52,606 nucleotides of DNA, from NCBI GenBank assembly GCA_945887855.1, contig CAMCZP010000016.1, forward strand, positions 1-52,606, written 5' to 3'. The position numbers were made by a program, and so were the translations under genes. Positions 8,811-17,586 of this stretch are shown here, piece by piece. Origin of the DNA: Leptospira interrogans serovar Manilae. Lineage in GTDB: Bacteria; Spirochaetota; Leptospiria; Leptospirales; Leptospiraceae. Under the pieces are notes generated by a model. The model saw nothing but the letters and a program-made list of their open reading frames with translations, made no database searches and had not been told where the DNA came from. Positions within the stretch are counted from its first letter, which is position 1; the number at the start of each line of letters is the position of its first letter.

Positions 8811-10109
8811 ATGGAACTCTTTTCGAATCTGGGATCTAGTATCAATGCGTCCCTACGAGTCTTAAATAGCAGTTTTGTATTTTCCGGAAAAGCTCTCCAA
8901 TTGATCGGAGATCTCACCCTTTTTAAAAAAGATCCCGAACTTCATATTCGATTGCGGGAAGCCTTCGAAGAATTAGGGGCAACCTATATTAAACTCGGGC
9001 AATTCATTGCATCAGCACCCTCTCTGTTCCCTAGAGAGTACACAGTAGAAATGGAAAAGTGTCTCGATTCTGTGAGACCCATCCCCTACCCCATCATAAA
9101 AAGTATCATAGAGAAGGAGCTAGGAGGTGATTTAAATCAATTTTTCAGCTATGTTGACCCTATCCCACTTGCTTCCGCCTCCATCTCCCAAGTACATGGA
9201 GCTACTACCAAGACAGGCTATGATGTTGTAATAAAGGTACAAAGACCTGACATAGAATCTACGCTAAAAACAGATATGGGACTAATATACTTTGCTACCC
9301 TTATCTTTTCTAGAATTTCCCCAGGTATTACAACATCAGGACTCACAGATATAGTTAAAGATTTTTATGAAAACATCATCCAAGAAGTAGACTTTATCCA
9401 AGAAGCAAAAAATATCTCTGATTTTGAAAAATATTTACTCTCCGTTGGAGAAGACAGAGCGAAAGTGCCCCGTGTCTTTCCTGAGTATTCTACAAGAAGA
9501 GTTTTAACTATGGAGAGATTTTATGGTATTCCACTGACCAATTTGGAATCCATCAGAAAGTATTCAAAAAATCCCAAAGAAACTCTCACAACTGCCCTTT
9601 CTATATGGTTTGACTCCCTGGGCAAATCAGAAATATTCCATGCAGATGTTCATGCTGGAAATCTTATGCTCCTAAAAGATGGAAAAATTGGTTTTATTGA
9701 TTTTGGAATTGTGGGGAGAATTTCCAAAGATGTCTGGGAGGGGCTCTTATTCTTTATGCAGGGGATAGGAATAGAAAATCCTATTCTCATGGCAAAGGGT
9801 TTGGTCAAAATGGCATCCACATCAGAAGGAATAGATGAGGGAAAATTTGCAAATGATTTAAGACGAATTCTCCAAGAGATGAAAAGTATCTCAGATTCTA
9901 TCCAAAAGGGAAAAGAGTCTGAAATAGATGAAACTAGACTGAATAGAATCATGTTTGATATTGCTGATGTAAGCAAACGAAATGGATTAAAGATACCCAG
10001 AGAATTTGGTCTATTGATCAAGCAAATGTTATACTTTGATAGATATGTAAAAATTTTAGCACCTGAAATGGATCTCATCAAAGACCAAAATTTATATCTC
10101 CCAAAATGA
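8811..10109 (+). CDS. ABC1/AarF/UbiB-family atypical kinase
   Basis: A 432-residue UbiB-type protein-kinase-like ATPase. The N-terminal extension carries the KxGQ motif YIKLGQFIASAPSLFP (about residues 58-73). The nucleotide loop is replaced by the alanine-rich ASASISQVH; the lysine motif is VIKVQRP; the catalytic loop is HADVHAGNLM and the metal motif is FIDFGIVG. Relatives support quinone synthesis or lipid homeostasis at the membrane. This copy lacks an obvious C-terminal transmembrane pair. It overlaps feoA by 4 bases, so it is translationally coupled to iron uptake. That pairing is unusual and may hint at a redox or lipid role linked to ferrous iron. Confidence 0.9.
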   Translation: MELFSNLGSSINASLRVLNSSFVFSGKALQLIGDLTLFKKDPELHIRLREAFEELGATYIKLGQFIASAPSLFPREYTVEMEKCLDSVRPIPYPIIKSIIEKELGGDLNQFFSYVDPIPLASASISQVHGATTKTGYDVVIKVQRPDIESTLKTDMGLIYFATLIFSRISPGITTSGLTDIVKDFYENIIQEVDFIQEAKNISDFEKYLLSVGEDRAKVPRVFPEYSTRRVLTMERFYGIPLTNLESIRKYSKNPKETLTTALSIWFDSLGKSEIFHADVHAGNLMLLKDGKIGFIDFGIVGRISKDVWEGLLFFMQGIGIENPILMAKGLVKMASTSEGIDEGKFANDLRRILQEMKSISDSIQKGKESEIDETRLNRIMFDIADVSKRNGLKIPREFGLLIKQMLYFDRYVKILAPEMDLIKDQNLYLPK

Positions 10110-10348
10110 AAAACATTTTAGATTGCAAAGAGAAGGAATTGAGTACAATTCACTCCTTCTCTGAAGACATAAATAATGATTTTGCAAATGATCTTATGGA
10201 CTATGGTTTACTTCCGGGTGCCACAGTTATAAGATACCCAAATTTTTCATTTTCTGATAAAGTAATTCTTAGAATTGGTGATTCCATTATATCTATTAGA
10301 AAAATAGACGCAGAAAAAATTTATATAAAAGAAAATAGTATTACATGA
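10106..10348 (+). CDS. feoA: Ferrous iron transport protein A (FeoA-like)
   Basis: An 80-residue SH3-like cytoplasmic protein. The pattern LMDYGLLPGATVIRYP followed by ILRIGDSIISIRKIDAEKI is the FeoA core. FeoA helps FeoB function, probably by contacting its G domain. ATGA overlaps on both sides, with the UbiB-type kinase upstream and feoB downstream, make this a tightly coupled unit. Confidence 0.85.
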   Translation: MKNILDCKEKELSTIHSFSEDINNDFANDLMDYGLLPGATVIRYPNFSFSDKVILRIGDSIISIRKIDAEKIYIKENSIT

Positions 10349-12441
10349 AGTATAGAATTTTATTAGTAGGTAATCCAAATTGCGGAAAATCTACAATATT
10401 TAATACTCTTACAAATCTAAATCAAAAAACTGGAAATTTTGCAGGTGTAACTGTTGAGAAAAGAATTGGTAAATGTAAAATTGAAGACCAAGACATTGAT
10501 GTCATAGATCTTCCAGGCTCTTTTTCACTCAATGGCACTTCTGAAGATAAAAAAGCTCTCACCAGATTCTTAATGCAAAGAGACTCAAGTGACAAAATTA
10601 TTTTTGTAATGGATTCAACACTAATTGAAAGAAGTTTACAATTTTTATTTCAAATATCAGACCTTGGGGTAGAAATTATTTTAGTTTTAACAATGAAAGA
10701 TATATTAACTAAAAAGAATTTATCATTAGATATAAATGATCTTCAAAAAAGATTGGGTATAAATGTAGTTCTATTGAATGGAAAAACTAACGAAGGAATA
10801 GATGAATTAAAAAATCTACTTAAAAAAAAGGAAAACTTTCTTCCAATCCACAGGTTATGGAATTGGGGGAGTGGAAAAGAAAAATTTCTTACCTCCATTC
10901 TAGATAAAATCCAAACAGAAAATAAAGTTTTTACGAGGTTTATCTTAGAAAATGGATTAAAAAGACTTTCGGGTGAATCCTTACAAACCGATCTACCTGG
11001 ATTGGAATTATTTTCACCTGACATACAAAAATATATTACTAATGAATATAATTTAGAAAAGATTACTTTTTCCTACCAAGAAGAGCTAATTATAAAATCT
11101 ATTTTAATAAAAAAAATTATCTCTGAATGCATTAGGGACAATAAAAAAGAAAATCAAAGTTATGATTTTTCAAGATTTGATAAATTTTTACTTCATCCGT
11201 TTTATGGATTACTATTTTTTTTATCCCTAATGGCAATAATTTTTCAAGGATTATTTACATGGTCAGAAGTTCCCATGAAAATGATAGAATTAGGATTTGA
11301 TTATACTTCAGAGTACATAAAATTAACTCTACCCGAGGGTCCTTTCTCCAATCTTTTAGCTGATGGAATTATCAAAGGAACGGGAGCAGTGCTAGTGTTT
11401 GTACCACAAATATTTTTGCTCTTTTTTTTTATAGGACTGCTTGAAGAGTCTGGGTATATGGCTAGGGCATCTTTTGTAATGGATAGATTTATGGGAAAAT
11501 TTGGGCTCTCCGGAAAATCCTTTATCCCACTTTTATCTTCTGCTGCATGTGCAGTTCCTGCCATTTTAGGCTCAAGAACAATTGAAGATAAAAATGATCG
11601 AATTACAACAATATTAGTGTCACCTTTGATTACTTGCTCTGCTAGATATCCAGTGTATATTTTACTCATTGGTGCAATTTTTGGTGATAAAACTTTCCTG
11701 GGTTTTATTAACCTTAAAGGAATTATATTATTTTTTTTATTTTTTTTAGGAATGTTCACCGCACTTATTTTTGCCTTAATCTTTAAGAAAACATTTTTCA
11801 AAAAGAACTCTGCATATTTTTTATTAGAACTACCTGAATTTAGAACACCTTCATTTACTCATGTAATTTTTAATGTTTTGTTAAAAGTTAAAGAATTTAT
11901 AGTAAATTCTGGAACAGTGATACTATATATTTCTATTATCCTTTGGTTTCTAGCGAATTATCCTTATAATAAAATTCCAATTGAAAACATTACAAATGAT
12001 AAAATATCTGAATCAAATATAATTCTCACTTCCTATGCGGCAGACATAGGGAAAGCAATGGAACCTGTTATAGAACCATTAGGATTTGATTGGAAAATTG
12101 GTATTTCACTTGTTACCTCCTTTGCTGCAAGAGAAGTAATGGTTTCCACACTAGCAATCATCTATGGAATTGAATCTGGAGATGAAAACTCTATAGATCT
12201 TAAGACTTCTATGCAAAATGATATAAATCCCAAAACAGGAAAAAAAGTATGGTCAACACTTACCGGTATTTCTGTGCTAATTTTCTTTGCATTTGCGTGT
12301 CAATGTATGTCAACCTTGACTGTAGTTAGAAAAGAGACAAATTCATATATTTGGCCTGTTTTTTTATTTTTCTATATGACGTCACTTGCCTATATATCTT
12401 CATTTCTTATTTTCCAAATTGGAACTTATCTTGGATTTTGA
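10345..12441 (+). CDS. feoB: Ferrous iron transporter FeoB
   Basis: Inner-membrane Fe2+ transporter with an N-terminal GTPase domain. G1 is GNPNCGKS (residues 9-16), switch I GVTVEK, G3 DLPG (55-58). The G4 motif reads TMKD (116-119), with Thr in place of the usual Asn, which may alter guanine specificity or affinity. Residues 285-698 hold the transmembrane core with paired Gate motifs; EESGYMARASFVMDRFMG and later SFAAREVMVSTLAI are the characteristic repeats. The 698 residues are normal for FeoB lacking the long C-terminal tail. It overlaps feoA by 4 bases. No Fur box could be assigned with confidence upstream of the operon. Confidence 0.95.
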   Translation: MKYRILLVGNPNCGKSTIFNTLTNLNQKTGNFAGVTVEKRIGKCKIEDQDIDVIDLPGSFSLNGTSEDKKALTRFLMQRDSSDKIIFVMDSTLIERSLQFLFQISDLGVEIILVLTMKDILTKKNLSLDINDLQKRLGINVVLLNGKTNEGIDELKNLLKKKENFLPIHRLWNWGSGKEKFLTSILDKIQTENKVFTRFILENGLKRLSGESLQTDLPGLELFSPDIQKYITNEYNLEKITFSYQEELIIKSILIKKIISECIRDNKKENQSYDFSRFDKFLLHPFYGLLFFLSLMAIIFQGLFTWSEVPMKMIELGFDYTSEYIKLTLPEGPFSNLLADGIIKGTGAVLVFVPQIFLLFFFIGLLEESGYMARASFVMDRFMGKFGLSGKSFIPLLSSAACAVPAILGSRTIEDKNDRITTILVSPLITCSARYPVYILLIGAIFGDKTFLGFINLKGIILFFLFFLGMFTALIFALIFKKTFFKKNSAYFLLELPEFRTPSFTHVIFNVLLKVKEFIVNSGTVILYISIILWFLANYPYNKIPIENITNDKISESNIILTSYAADIGKAMEPVIEPLGFDWKIGISLVTSFAAREVMVSTLAIIYGIESGDENSIDLKTSMQNDINPKTGKKVWSTLTGISVLIFFAFACQCMSTLTVVRKETNSYIWPVFLFFYMTSLAYISSFLIFQIGTYLGF

Positions 12442-12481
12442 TAATTTTTAATTGATTAAAATAATAAATTAACTAGAATAA

Positions 12482-14146
12482 ATGAATATGAATGGGAAAA
12501 TTGAACACTTAGAAAATAGAATAAAAGCAATGGAAGAAGAAATTTCCCTCATAAAAAAAGAGGTTTATCTTCTCAAGTTAAATGAACCAAATCCTACTTT
12601 TCCCCCAAATTTACCAAAACTAGATTTTAAGTCAAAACTCCCCAATTGGGAGAGCTTCTTGGGAGAAAACATTATAGGAAAGTTTGGATTTTTAGCTGTA
12701 ATTTTAGGCATTTTTTATTTTATAAAGCTTTCTATAGAAAATGAGTGGTTAGGTGAATCAATGCGAATATTTATTGGATTACTTATAGGTTTTATCATAA
12801 TAACAATATCACAATTTTTTAAAGCACCAGAGCTAAAAATCAGCAGGGACTCCATCATTGGATCAGGCATAAGCATTGTATATGGAAGTATATATTTTGC
12901 ATATATGTACTATGATTTATTGACTTCCTATGAAACTTTTTTTTATTTACTATTTATAAGTTTACTTTTCATTTATTTATCTAAATTATTTAATAGCCAA
13001 CTTTTGTACAGCATCTCTTTATTAGGAAGTTTATTATCTCTCAACTCACTTTCAACTGGAATCTACAATTTTGCATTCCTATTTGTATATTTCACATTCT
13101 TACATATTTTATTTTTATGGATAAATAGGGATATAAATTGGAGTTATGCACCTTTTATTTTATTATTATCAGATATATTCCTGATTTTTTCCTATAGAGA
13201 GCATCCTTACTCGACTCCTCTAATTAGTCTTCCTATTCTATTTTTATGCATTGTTCAATTGGTTTTTTTCTATAATGATGCCAAAATTCCAGAAAGATCC
13301 AACAATTTACTTAGAATTTCTTTATTACTCTCTGCTACCCTTTTTACAAGTATATCCACTTTTGAAATTTTATCGATCCATAAAGAATCCCTTGAATCCT
13401 TTCCTTTTCTTGTGTATAGCATTCTCTTTATTGGGAAATTAAATATAGACAATAAAAATTCCCAAAAAAAAGAATTATCTTTCAGTACTATATTTTATTT
13501 ATTGATCGGTATCACTTTTTTGTTAGCCGCTATAAATCTTTTTATAGAAAACTCCTATTTATATATCACGAATATACTCATTTCGGCAGTCTTTAGTATT
13601 TATACAGGAAAAATAAATCATCAAAAATTACTATTTTTTTCCTTAATCCTTTGGGTTTATACCCTACTCCATTTTTTTATTTTTTACATTTCAAAAACTT
13701 CAGATTATATTTTCATAAATCCACAATTTCTATTTATGATTTTTTCCTCAGTCTCCCTTTATTATACTTCAATTTTATTAAATGAGTCTTACAGAAAATT
13801 GAAGATATCTTTTAAAACTTTAGGTTTTTTAACTCTTTTACTTAGCTCTTTGTTTGAGGTTAAATTCTTTTTTACTGATCGAATATATAGAAACTTAAAT
13901 TATTCTTATGTTTTAGGTTTCTATGCATCACTTTTTTTAATTATTGGTTTAAAATACTCTAATTTGGATCTTCGAAAGGCAGGATTCTTTTTGGTATTTT
14001 TGCTCATCATTAAACTCTATCTTTATGATATCTGGGCACTGAGTATGGTTGTAAGAATTATTGCAATGATTAGTTTAGGAATAGGTTTAATAATTGCAGG
14101 TATTATGTACCAAAAATTTTCTAAAAATAGTAAGGAAAACAAATGA
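12482..14146 (+). CDS. DUF2339 polytopic membrane protein
   Basis: A 554-residue protein with an N-terminal coiled coil (IEHLENRIKAMEEEISLIKKEV, residues 5-26), the conserved entry NWESFLGENIIGKFGFLAVI (about 57-76), then about 14 hydrophobic helices with small loops. This layout is that of DUF2339, usually longer (700-1000), so this is a short version. It starts 40 bases after feoB and overlaps the DUF3999 gene by 4 bases (ATGA). DUF2339 and DUF3999 are paired in many proteobacteria; the pair's function is not established. A cell-envelope role is suspected from association only. Confidence 0.8.
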   Translation: MNMNGKIEHLENRIKAMEEEISLIKKEVYLLKLNEPNPTFPPNLPKLDFKSKLPNWESFLGENIIGKFGFLAVILGIFYFIKLSIENEWLGESMRIFIGLLIGFIIITISQFFKAPELKISRDSIIGSGISIVYGSIYFAYMYYDLLTSYETFFYLLFISLLFIYLSKLFNSQLLYSISLLGSLLSLNSLSTGIYNFAFLFVYFTFLHILFLWINRDINWSYAPFILLLSDIFLIFSYREHPYSTPLISLPILFLCIVQLVFFYNDAKIPERSNNLLRISLLLSATLFTSISTFEILSIHKESLESFPFLVYSILFIGKLNIDNKNSQKKELSFSTIFYLLIGITFLLAAINLFIENSYLYITNILISAVFSIYTGKINHQKLLFFSLILWVYTLLHFFIFYISKTSDYIFINPQFLFMIFSSVSLYYTSILLNESYRKLKISFKTLGFLTLLLSSLFEVKFFFTDRIYRNLNYSYVLGFYASLFLIIGLKYSNLDLRKAGFFLVFLLIIKLYLYDIWALSMVVRIIAMISLGIGLIIAGIMYQKFSKNSKENK

Positions 14147-15483
14147 AATTAATAATATTTTTTATTTTTCTAACAAATGCATTTATACCAAAAATTTATA
14201 AGTTTCTTTTTTTCTTAAGATTCTTGAAACACTTTTCTTCCATATTTTTTTTACTCATTCTTTATTTTTCTCTCACAGTGCTTAATTTATACTCAGAAAA
14301 TTTTCGTGTAGGTTCCTATAAATATTATAAAAAAATTAAAATGGAGTCTAACATAGAAAAATCAAACTCCTTTGGATCCATACTATTTGATGAAGATCTC
14401 CAAATTCATTCCAACCATAGAGACATTCGAATTTTACAAAATAATAATTTAATACCTTTTATTATCCGCGATAGTTCAACAACAGATAGCAAAGAAGATG
14501 GTAAAAAATCGATAAAACTCATTTCAAAATCTGAAAATGAGGAAAAGATAACTTATATTCTAGAGCTTGAACCTCTTGATAAATCATTGCTCTATGACTT
14601 TCTTACTCTAACATCTCCTGAAAGTTTTGAATCAGAAGCAACAATCTACACATCCATAGACCAAAAAGTCTGGATTCATCAAAGTACCCAATCTTTACAT
14701 AAATACAACCAAACAAATGAGTCCTTAAACCAAGATAAAATCATTTTAAATATAAATACACCTTTCTTGAGAATAGAGTTTTTTCCTAAAATTCCTCTTA
14801 TATTCAAAGAAAGTTTTATTCATTTCAAACCAGCAAAAAAAATAAAAGAGAATAGTTATATTGTATTACAAGAAGATTTAAAAAAAATTCATTCTCTCGA
14901 AGAGGGTACATCTATTTACAAAGTTGAAAATAAAAGAGAAAGACCTTTTGAAAAGTTTCAAATTTATTTCAAAGAAGAGGAATATTCTAGAAAGTTAGAT
15001 TTTTATATATGGAATAGTATTGATAAAGAGTATAAATTTGAAAAATCTTTTTCTCTTATAAAAAATAAAAACGAAGAAAACTATCCTTTTTATTATTTAA
15101 ATACACCTAATTATTCAAATTATCGACTAGACATTATTGACAATGATAATAAACCTCTTACTTTAGAAAAAGTAGTTCATTATAAAAATGAAGAAGAAAT
15201 CATATTTCCCCTTGAAAATCTTTCATCTGATGATTTGTTTATTTACTATGGCAATGAATATGCAAAAAATCCTATTTTTGATGTTTATAATTTCTCAAGT
15301 CTCAATTCTGATTCTGTTCTTTTGCAATCTTTTAGTCTTACTAATCAAGAAATCAATCAAGATTTTTCCTATACATTTTCAGAACCACCAATGTCCTCTT
15401 GGATAATTCGAATTACATTTATTTTAGGTATGTTATTTTCACTTTTTTTATTAGGAAATTTTTTAAAAAATCAACTAAACTAA
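14143..15483 (+). CDS. DUF3999-like membrane-anchored extracytoplasmic protein
   Basis: 446 residues: an N-terminal hydrophobic segment (about 27-50), a large polar beta-rich region, and one C-terminal transmembrane helix (about 423-440) ending in a short basic tail. The motif YYGNEYAKNPIFDVYN (about 368-383) matches the YG..A..P.YD signature of DUF3999. Its start overlaps the DUF2339 stop by 4 bases and its 3' end overlaps the convergent SMS-like gene by 9 bases. It is probably the periplasmic partner of the DUF2339 channel-like protein. Very AT-rich and lysine/asparagine/serine-rich. Confidence 0.75.
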   Translation: MKLIIFFIFLTNAFIPKIYKFLFFLRFLKHFSSIFFLLILYFSLTVLNLYSENFRVGSYKYYKKIKMESNIEKSNSFGSILFDEDLQIHSNHRDIRILQNNNLIPFIIRDSSTTDSKEDGKKSIKLISKSENEEKITYILELEPLDKSLLYDFLTLTSPESFESEATIYTSIDQKVWIHQSTQSLHKYNQTNESLNQDKIILNINTPFLRIEFFPKIPLIFKESFIHFKPAKKIKENSYIVLQEDLKKIHSLEEGTSIYKVENKRERPFEKFQIYFKEEEYSRKLDFYIWNSIDKEYKFEKSFSLIKNKNEENYPFYYLNTPNYSNYRLDIIDNDNKPLTLEKVVHYKNEEEIIFPLENLSSDDLFIYYGNEYAKNPIFDVYNFSSLNSDSVLLQSFSLTNQEINQDFSYTFSEPPMSSWIIRITFILGMLFSLFLLGNFLKNQLN

Positions 15484-16134
15484 TTTTTTTTGTTCCATAA
15501 AAGTATAGATAGAGTATGTAATAAAGTATGCTCCTAAAATATCAATCGTATAGTGTTCATGGGTTATGATTAAGAAAAAAACTGTATTGATATGATATAA
15601 TAAAAAGATATAAAAAACAAGATTTTTCTTTTCTATGCAGAGAAGTAATAAAAATGTAGAAGCTGTATGACCAGAAAAAAATAAATCTTGTGTTAGATAA
15701 AAACCACTAAAATTTTCTTGTGTAAATATCTCTAAAGGAATCCATTGCTTTATTAAAAACTTTATCGTGATATCTTCAATTTTAATATTTTGTATTTCTA
15801 TTGGAATACTTTCTCTAACTGCAAGTGGAGCACCCAATGATGTCATAAAAATAAATATTCCTCTTACTAAACTTACTATACTACCGACAAGCAAATATTT
15901 AATTGCTACTTTTCTTTTATATATTATTAAAAATATTATAGATGTTAAAAGAATATATAACCAAAACTTATTATTTACCCAATCATATTCTCTATGGGGG
16001 GGTATCCATTCATGCAATCTGTCCGGAATGCCTTCTGATCTCTTTGTCTCAGCAAAAATTGCCAATGTTTGCATTGCAATATAAGAAATATAATGCAACA
16101 AAATCGCAAATATTAGTTGATAATTTTGGTTCAT
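15475..16134 (-). CDS. PAP2-like / sphingomyelin-synthase-like membrane enzyme
   Basis: A 219-residue protein with about six membrane segments. The active-site pattern is that of the sphingomyelin synthase branch of the PAP2 superfamily: RGIFIFMTSLG (91-101), DLFFSGHTAS with His156, and HEHYTIDILGAYF with His194 and Asp198, i.e. the His/His/Asp triad with H-x3-D spacing. Enzymes of this family transfer or remove phospho-head groups (choline or ethanolamine phosphate) on lipids. The substrate cannot be read from sequence. It is convergent with the DUF3999 gene, overlapping it by 9 bases, and divergent from the NlpC gene. Confidence 0.75.
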   Translation of the reverse strand: MNQNYQLIFAILLHYISYIAMQTLAIFAETKRSEGIPDRLHEWIPPHREYDWVNNKFWLYILLTSIIFLIIYKRKVAIKYLLVGSIVSLVRGIFIFMTSLGAPLAVRESIPIEIQNIKIEDITIKFLIKQWIPLEIFTQENFSGFYLTQDLFFSGHTASTFLLLLCIEKKNLVFYIFLLYHINTVFFLIITHEHYTIDILGAYFITYSIYTFMEQKKLV

Positions 16135-16179
16135 ACTTTTATTAAATATAGCGATGTATTTACTATAGGAAACCCATAC

Positions 16180-16833
16180 TTGAAATCTTATAATTATACA
16201 AAGGATTATATTTTTGGAATCCTACTACTCATTCTTACCTTACTTAACAATACCCAAATCTATTCCCAGAACCTTTCATCTGAAAACAAAAAAAAATTAA
16301 AAACCCTGGCTTATTTTCTTTCGGACCAAGAAATTAAATATGGAAAAAAGTTCACTCCTCCTGGAAAAAAAGGTTCTATTAAAATGGATTGTAGTAATAC
16401 AGTTAAATATACTTACAAAGAAGCACTGGGGGTGATTTTACCTAGAACAACATATGAACAATTCCAACTGGTTAAATCTAAAGGAAACTTCCAAACTCCA
16501 CCCAAAACTGGGGAAGGAAAGATTGACATACTTCTGTTAAAGAAAAATATGAAAATTGGAGACCTACTCTTTTGGATAAATACCCATTCGGATATTCCCA
16601 AAACTTGGAATCCTCCCATTGGTCATGTGATGATCTATATGGGCACATCCAAAACAAAAAAAATGGTCATGTTTGGAGCGGGAACGTATGGGGATGGTTT
16701 TAAAACTACTACGGGAGGGGTGGATCTCTATTTATTTGATCCGGAAATGAGTCTGGGTTGTGTAAAAAATAAAAATAAAGAGTGTGAAGTGGAATCCGAG
16801 TTCTTTGGATATGGGAAACCACCGATAGAGTAA
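16180..16833 (+). CDS. NlpC/P60-like cell-wall peptidase, secreted
   Basis: A cysteine peptidase expected to cut peptidoglycan stem peptides in the periplasm. The catalytic Cys is in MDCSNTVKYTY (Cys71 from this start), the His in PPIGHVMIYMG (His149). The open frame begins at 16117, inside the divergent gene; the TTG at 16180 follows TAGGAAA and gives a proper signal peptide (basic start, hydrophobic YIFGILLLILTLL, cleavage near IYSQ), so I prefer it. The domain has insertions relative to minimal NlpC. A receiver-STAS gene follows 12 bases downstream. Confidence 0.8.
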   Translation: MKSYNYTKDYIFGILLLILTLLNNTQIYSQNLSSENKKKLKTLAYFLSDQEIKYGKKFTPPGKKGSIKMDCSNTVKYTYKEALGVILPRTTYEQFQLVKSKGNFQTPPKTGEGKIDILLLKKNMKIGDLLFWINTHSDIPKTWNPPIGHVMIYMGTSKTKKMVMFGAGTYGDGFKTTTGGVDLYLFDPEMSLGCVKNKNKECEVESEFFGYGKPPIE

Positions 16834-16845
16834 ACCAAGGGAACT

Positions 16846-17586
16846 ATGGAACTAATTGTAGGCATTGAACAAACCAAAGCAGATGAAGAAGCACTCAGTT
16901 TAATTTTATCCGAATTAAAGGCGAAAACTGTTGTGATAAACTACCAGGATAAAGTGGAAGAGTATCTAAGATCCTCAAAACCAAATGTAGTCCTAATTGC
17001 TATAGATCCATTAGAAAAAGAACATCTTGACTATGTTCGCCGAATCAAGACCCATCCCATCACTAGAGAAATCCCAGTTATTGCCTTGCTCCAAAGGGAA
17101 AAAGTTGACCAAAACTTTACCCTTGTCTACAAACGTATGGGCTTTCATGATTTTATTGTAAAACCACTAAAAAAAACTATTTTAGAAGCAAAACTCAAAG
17201 AAGCACAGGATTCTCAAAAAGATACCAAACCCAAAAGTAGGTATGTGGAGATTGAAAGAAAGAATAGAAAATCCATATTCAGTTTCAATTCCCACATCAC
17301 AAAACATGTGCTTCCAGAACTTAAAACATTACTCACTCTCCCTTTCTTAAAATCCATCGCTTCAGATTTTATTTCTATAGACCTAAGAAATGTTCCTGAT
17401 ATTCCACCGGAAGAGGCAGCTATTTTAGAAAAACTCCTGGGTCTTTTTGGTCAAAAAAGAATCTCACTGATAGCTGGAAAGCACATGGGAGTTTTAATTG
17501 CTTCCACGAACATTCAGGAAAAAGCTGAAATTTTTATGTCAATGGCCGAGTTTGAGACATATGTAGAAAAACAATCAGAGCCATGA
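16846..17586 (+). CDS. Degenerate receiver domain fused to a STAS-like domain
   Basis: 246 residues. Residues 1-120 have the receiver fold: a phosphoacceptor-like Asp54 (VVLIAIDP), IPVIALL as strand 4 and the conserved Lys in FIVKPLK (Lys106). The usual acidic pair after strand 1 is replaced (LIVGIEQ) and the Thr/Ser switch after strand 4 is Leu, so phosphorylation is doubtful. Residues 140-246 resemble an anti-sigma-factor antagonist (STAS) domain: FISIDLRNVPDIPPEEAAIL and a glycine-containing loop before GVLIAS. It probably works in a partner-switching regulatory pathway. It overlaps the next gene by 4 bases. Confidence 0.65.
   Translation: MELIVGIEQTKADEEALSLILSELKAKTVVINYQDKVEEYLRSSKPNVVLIAIDPLEKEHLDYVRRIKTHPITREIPVIALLQREKVDQNFTLVYKRMGFHDFIVKPLKKTILEAKLKEAQDSQKDTKPKSRYVEIERKNRKSIFSFNSHITKHVLPELKTLLTLPFLKSIASDFISIDLRNVPDIPPEEAAILEKLLGLFGQKRISLIAGKHMGVLIASTNIQEKAEIFMSMAEFETYVEKQSEP

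Noticed and set aside
8687..8917. Minus-strand open frame at the start of the UbiB gene
   Set aside because: It is antisense to the conserved UbiB N-terminus and overlaps the divergent promoter region.
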